Part shown: positions 61,318 to 64,000 of the stretch, piece after piece
Numbering within the stretch: the first letter of the stretch is position 1
Layout: the number at the start of each line of letters is the position of its first letter
Source: Gordonia sp. PP30
GTDB lineage: Bacteria > Actinomycetota > Actinomycetes > Mycobacteriales > Mycobacteriaceae
Reading direction: 5' to 3'
NCBI RefSeq assembly: GCF_023100845.1
Contig: NZ_CP095864.1
Location: forward strand, 1,364,001-1,428,000
DNA length: 64,000 bases
Made by a program: the position numbers and the translations under genes
Notes under the pieces: model-generated
Told to the model about the DNA's origin: nothing
Databases searched by the model: none
The model's input: the letters and a program-made list of their open reading frames with translations, nothing else

Positions 61318-61521
61318 ATGACCATCGCGATCGACGACCTGCCCCGCGACCGCTACGGGTTGATCCGGCGCGCCTCCGCGCACCAGGCCGGGGTGTCCGA
61401 CGATCGGCTGTGCGTCGCGGTGAGAGCCGGGTTGCTGGTGCGGCTCTGCCGCGGTGTGCGGGGTGAACTGGTCCCGCTGCTCCGGTCGTGGCTGCGGCGG
61501 CTCGGAATCGGCGTCGGATGA
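61318..61521 (+). pseudogene. N-terminal fragment of an AbiEi/DUF559-type protein
   Basis: A 67-residue frame from the ATG at 61318 whose segment DLPRDRYGLIRRASAHQAGVSDD, then a valine-rich VAVRAGLLVRLCRG run, resembles the N-terminal winged helix of AbiEi-type antitoxin/DUF559 proteins. The normal C-terminal nuclease-like part is missing, as the frame stops soon after an Arg-rich tail. It is bracketed by the 43-bp direct repeats. I rate it a remnant. Confidence 0.6.
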
Positions 61522-61558
61522 CCGGCGCGGTTCTTGCCCACGGAGTCGGCCAGCACTT

Positions 61559-61601
61559 CGTCGCCCACTCCGCGGGCTGGGCGACGACGAAGTCGCTGGC
61601 A
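61559..61601. repeat. 43-bp direct repeat, right copy
   Basis: Right copy of the unit described at 61190-61232. Its stem is slightly weaker (TCGCCCA/TGGGCGA). The two copies flank the AbiEi-like fragment with 326 bp between them. Confidence 0.8.
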
Positions 61602-61650
61602 GCGACGTGGACCGGCGGGCCGCGGGAAGCGCGCGTAAACTGGGCTCATC

Positions 61651-62238
61651 ATGTCGCTCGGTGAAGTCGCCACCGGCGGCCGGTCGGGGCCGGTCGTCGG
61701 GGTCGTGCTGGTGTCCCGGGGCGACGAGGGGGCCGTGCCCGACGACAGCGACGACATCCCGCAGCTCGAGCGGCTCCGCGCACTTCTGGCGGGGTTCGGC
61801 GCCGGCGGATGCGGCGACCTGTATGTCGCGCTCGGCAGCCGGGTGGTTCAGGCGCCGCGGGACTCGTCGACCGCCTTCTACGTGCCCGAATGGTACGACG
61901 CCCTCGACGAGACCGTCGGCGCAGCGCTGACCTTCGCGGCCGGCATCGACGGCGTCGCCGGGGTCCTGGTGCAGACCATCGACAGTCAAGACCTGGGCGA
62001 CGTCGGCGTGGCCCGCGTCCTCGACGCCGCCGCGGGGCGGCCGGAAGTGCTGGTGCGGGCGTCGTGCCACGGGCATCTGGCGCAGCCGGTGTACGTCGGG
62101 GCGGGACTGCTCACCGACGTCTCCCGGGTGATCGCAGACTCCGGCGGCGCGGTCCGGTATCTCCGCGAGCACGCCGGTGAGGTGGTCACGGTCGATTGCA
62201 GCGATTTGGCCGGGCCGGTCGTGGACGTGCTGGGCTGA
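61651..62238 (+). CDS. Degenerate MobA/MocA-like nucleotidyltransferase-fold protein
   Basis: A 195-residue protein. The C-terminal third, with HGHLAQPVYVGAGLL and SGGAVRYLREHAGEVVTVDCSD, follows the end of MocA/MobA NTP-transferases (GHPVL, GD-GA-x-L). The N-terminal GxGxRxGxxK nucleotide loop is absent: residues ~14-24 read PVVGVVLVSRG. Nucleotide binding is therefore doubtful. It may bind a molybdopterin- or nucleotide-like ligand without catalysis. It starts at the ATG 61651. Confidence 0.55.
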   Translation: MSLGEVATGGRSGPVVGVVLVSRGDEGAVPDDSDDIPQLERLRALLAGFGAGGCGDLYVALGSRVVQAPRDSSTAFYVPEWYDALDETVGAALTFAAGIDGVAGVLVQTIDSQDLGDVGVARVLDAAAGRPEVLVRASCHGHLAQPVYVGAGLLTDVSRVIADSGGAVRYLREHAGEVVTVDCSDLAGPVVDVLG

Positions 62239-62283
62239 GCGTCGGCCGACTTGGCTCGGGGGCGTTTCGACGAGCCCGCCAGC

Positions 62284-62387
62284 AGCCCGTTGAGCCGTCG
62301 CCGAGCCCGCCAGGGCGAGGCGGCGAGCCGAAACGCCCGCCCGTCCGGGGGCGTTTCGACACGGTCTGCGCCTAGCGGCTTGACCGG
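62284..62387. repeat. Palindromic intergenic repeat, copy 4, reverse orientation
   Basis: The reverse complement of the 116-bp units at 57783-58332 from AGCCCGTTGAGCC to the GCGCCTAGCGGCTTGACCGG end; the final arm has diverged. The segment 62388-62545 after it is a series of degenerate ~40-bp GC units (gggcggc/ggttcgg type) with no gene. Confidence 0.82.
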
Positions 62388-62559
62388 CGGGGCGGGCGGG
62401 TGGGTCCGCTCGGCGGGCGGTAGCAGGGCGGCCCAACGGGCGGTGGCAGCGCGGTTCGGCAGGCGGTGCGAGGTCCGCTCGACGAGCGGCGGCAGGGCGG
62501 CTCAACGGGCGGCGGGAGGGCGGTTCGGCGGGCGGTGGCTCGGCCGGGGGTGGACGACG

Positions 62560-62592
62560 GCGGCCGCCCCCGGGAAGTCCGGGGGCGGCCGC
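62560..62592 (-). terminator. Terminator of the carboxyltransferase gene
   Basis: A perfect 14-bp stem (GCGGCCGCCCCCGG with its complement) and 5-nt loop, beginning 12 bp past the stop at 62605. Confidence 0.78.
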
Positions 62593-62604
62593 TGTTTCAG
62601 CCGG

Positions 62605-64000
62605 TCAGTCGCGCGAGGCGGTGATCGCTTCGATGATCTTCGGGCGCAGCTCGGCGGCCTTGATGATCTCGTCGGCGGAACCGACCTGGACGGCGCGCTC
62701 GATGCTGTGCACCGCGTCGAACTCGGCGGCCACCTCGGAGAGCTTCTCGGCCCGCACGCTGGCGCGCACCTCTTCGAGCTCGGCCGACAGCGACGCGTGC
62801 TCGGTGTCCGAGGCCTGCTCCAGGCGATTCTGCAGGTCCTGGACGCGCGGGTCGTTCTCGGTGCGCGTGCGGACGTCGCCGGCGAAGACGACGGCCGCGG
62901 CGGGAGCGCCGCCGAGCACCGAGGCGAACGATCCCTCGATGGCCAGCACCGTCATGTTCGGGTTGAGCGCCTTGGAGAATACGACGAACGCGCCACCGTG
63001 GTAGCGGGAGATCACGCAGAAGACGATCGGGCCCTCGAAATTGATGATGGCCCGGCCGATCTCGGCGCCGTACTCCAGCTGCAGCTTGCGCAGCGACTCC
63101 GGTGAGCCATCGAAGCCGGACAGGTTGGCCAGCACGACGACCGGCCGGTTGCCGCTGGCCGCGTTGATCGCGCGCGCCGCCTTCTTCGACGACTGCGGGA
63201 ACAGCGTGCCCGCGCTGAAGGTGTCCGGGCCGTCGGCCGGCAGGAAGCCACGACGGGCGATCGGCGTCGACTCGATGCCGATCAGGGTCACCGCATGCCC
63301 GCCCATGTGGGTGTCGTGCACGACGACGGTCTCGGCGTCGGCCATCCCCGCCCAGCGCTCCAGCGACGGCAGATCCTGGTCGACCACCGCGCTCATCACC
63401 GAACGGATGTCGAACGGCTTCTTGCGATCCGGGTTGCCCAGGGGCGAGAAGATCTCGCCGACCGTGGCGAACTCGGAGCCCTCCAGCTCGTGCGGGAAGT
63501 CCGAGATGTCGCGGTCGACGGGGTCACCGGTCACCGCCGGGCGCGGCCCGTCCTCGCCGGGCACCACATAGCTGTGGTCGTAGTGGCTCATCACGACGCC
63601 GATGGCCGCGGTCAGATTCGGCGCCCAGTACTGTGCCTCACCGTTCGGGCCCATCACGCGGTCGTAGCCGCCGATCCCGAAGTTGTCCTCCGCGGACACG
63701 CCGCCGGAGAAGTCCAGGGCCTGCTTGCCGGTCAGCACCATCGACGAATCCGGGGTCATCACCAGGATGCCCCTGGTGTGCATCAGCATGGTGGCCTCGG
63801 CGTTCCAGTACGCCTGGCCGCCGACATTGATGCCGGAGACGACGATGTTGATCTCGCCGCCGTCCTGGGTGAACTCGACGATGCGCTTGAGCGCGGCGGC
63901 CACCCAGTCAAGATTCTCGGTGCCCGAGTCCATCTTGACCGCGGCGCCGGACGACAGCGCGTACCACTCGACGGGCAGCTGCTCCCGCTCGGCGAGATCC
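62605..64000 (-). CDS. Acyl-CoA carboxylase carboxyltransferase, C-terminal part (5' end outside window)
   Basis: The last 465 codons of a larger gene read from the right edge (first full codon ends at 63999). The MDSGTENLDWVAAALKR, FTQDGGEINIVVSG and GPIVFCVISRYHGGAFVVFS stretches belong to the biotin-dependent carboxyltransferase domain, with conserved GGVSAEDNFGIGG. Sequences of this kind in Gordonia and mycobacteria usually sit at the end of long multi-domain acyl-CoA carboxylases. It carboxylates acetyl- or propionyl-CoA or a longer acyl-CoA; which one is not readable. Confidence 0.88.
   Translation of the reverse strand, partial: DLAEREQLPVEWYALSSGAAVKMDSGTENLDWVAAALKRIVEFTQDGGEINIVVSGINVGGQAYWNAEATMLMHTRGILVMTPDSSMVLTGKQALDFSGGVSAEDNFGIGGYDRVMGPNGEAQYWAPNLTAAIGVVMSHYDHSYVVPGEDGPRPAVTGDPVDRDISDFPHELEGSEFATVGEIFSPLGNPDRKKPFDIRSVMSAVVDQDLPSLERWAGMADAETVVVHDTHMGGHAVTLIGIESTPIARRGFLPADGPDTFSAGTLFPQSSKKAARAINAASGNRPVVVLANLSGFDGSPESLRKLQLEYGAEIGRAIINFEGPIVFCVISRYHGGAFVVFSKALNPNMTVLAIEGSFASVLGGAPAAAVVFAGDVRTRTENDPRVQDLQNRLEQASDTEHASLSAELEEVRASVRAEKLSEVAAEFDAVHSIERAVQVGSADEIIKAAELRPKIIEAITASRD

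Overview
The window is high-GC DNA from a mycolic-acid-producing actinomycete. Gene content and order fit the Gordonia/Rhodococcus/Mycobacterium group, and my best guess is Gordonia. The left 20 kb shares an order with the M. tuberculosis Rv3313c-Rv3302c neighbourhood: add, an Rv3311-like gene, upp, a phosphohexomutase, a purine nucleoside phosphorylase, an M20 amidohydrolase, an Rv3304-like gene, lpdA and glpD. The nei-lhr pair (Rv3297/Rv3296) also recurs. This synteny is from memory, not from a search. I found no rRNA, tRNA, CRISPR array, complete insertion sequence or prophage.

Layout. 1-9 kb: nucleoside and base salvage, with a small cell-wall hydrolase cassette. 9-20 kb: LpdA flavoprotein, an MFS exporter, an ArsR/SRPBCC pair with a perfect operator, a second M20 amidohydrolase with a Dcu-type carrier, and divergent glpK/glpD. 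20-21.3 kb: a flavin/PLP-oxidase-fold gene, a truncated lipase and a decayed duplicate tail. 21.3-33 kb: the most distinctive island, a divergent AcoR-like activator and a seven-gene operon. It encodes two HyuA-type subunits, a small zinc gamma subunit, a HyuB-type subunit, a candidate fifth subunit and both halves of a 3-oxoacid CoA-transferase; a carboxymuconolactone-decarboxylase-fold gene follows. The subunit set matches the alpha-alpha'-beta-gamma plus epsilon architecture of acetophenone carboxylase rather than three-subunit acetone carboxylase. The likely chemistry is ATP-driven carboxylation of a ketone to a 3-oxoacid, CoA transfer, then thiolysis by an enzyme encoded elsewhere.

33-49 kb: DNA repair (nei, lhr), a riboswitch-controlled cobalt uptake operon (cbtB-cbtA plus a degenerate histidine phosphatase), a serine hydrolase, acyl-CoA dehydrogenase, fatty acyl-CoA ligase, and an EthA-like Baeyer-Villiger monooxygenase divergent from a PucR-type regulator. 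49-57.7 kb: PrpR divergent from prpDBC (methylcitrate cycle), pyruvate carboxylase and a Nudix hydrolase. 57.7-64 kb: three tandem 116-bp palindromic repeats, metE behind a second cobalamin riboswitch, an AbiEi-like remnant between direct repeats, a degenerate MocA-like protein, a fourth diverged repeat copy in reverse orientation, and the 3' part of an acyl-CoA carboxylase carboxyltransferase gene that runs off the right edge.

Themes. Short-chain carbon metabolism dominates: ketone carboxylation, CoA activation, propionate oxidation and anaplerosis. Cobalamin status controls two loci in opposite physiological senses, cobalt uptake and B12-independent methionine synthesis. Three housekeeping genes (nei, lhr, metE) appear to carry short in-frame insertions, at least one of them made of tandem repeats.
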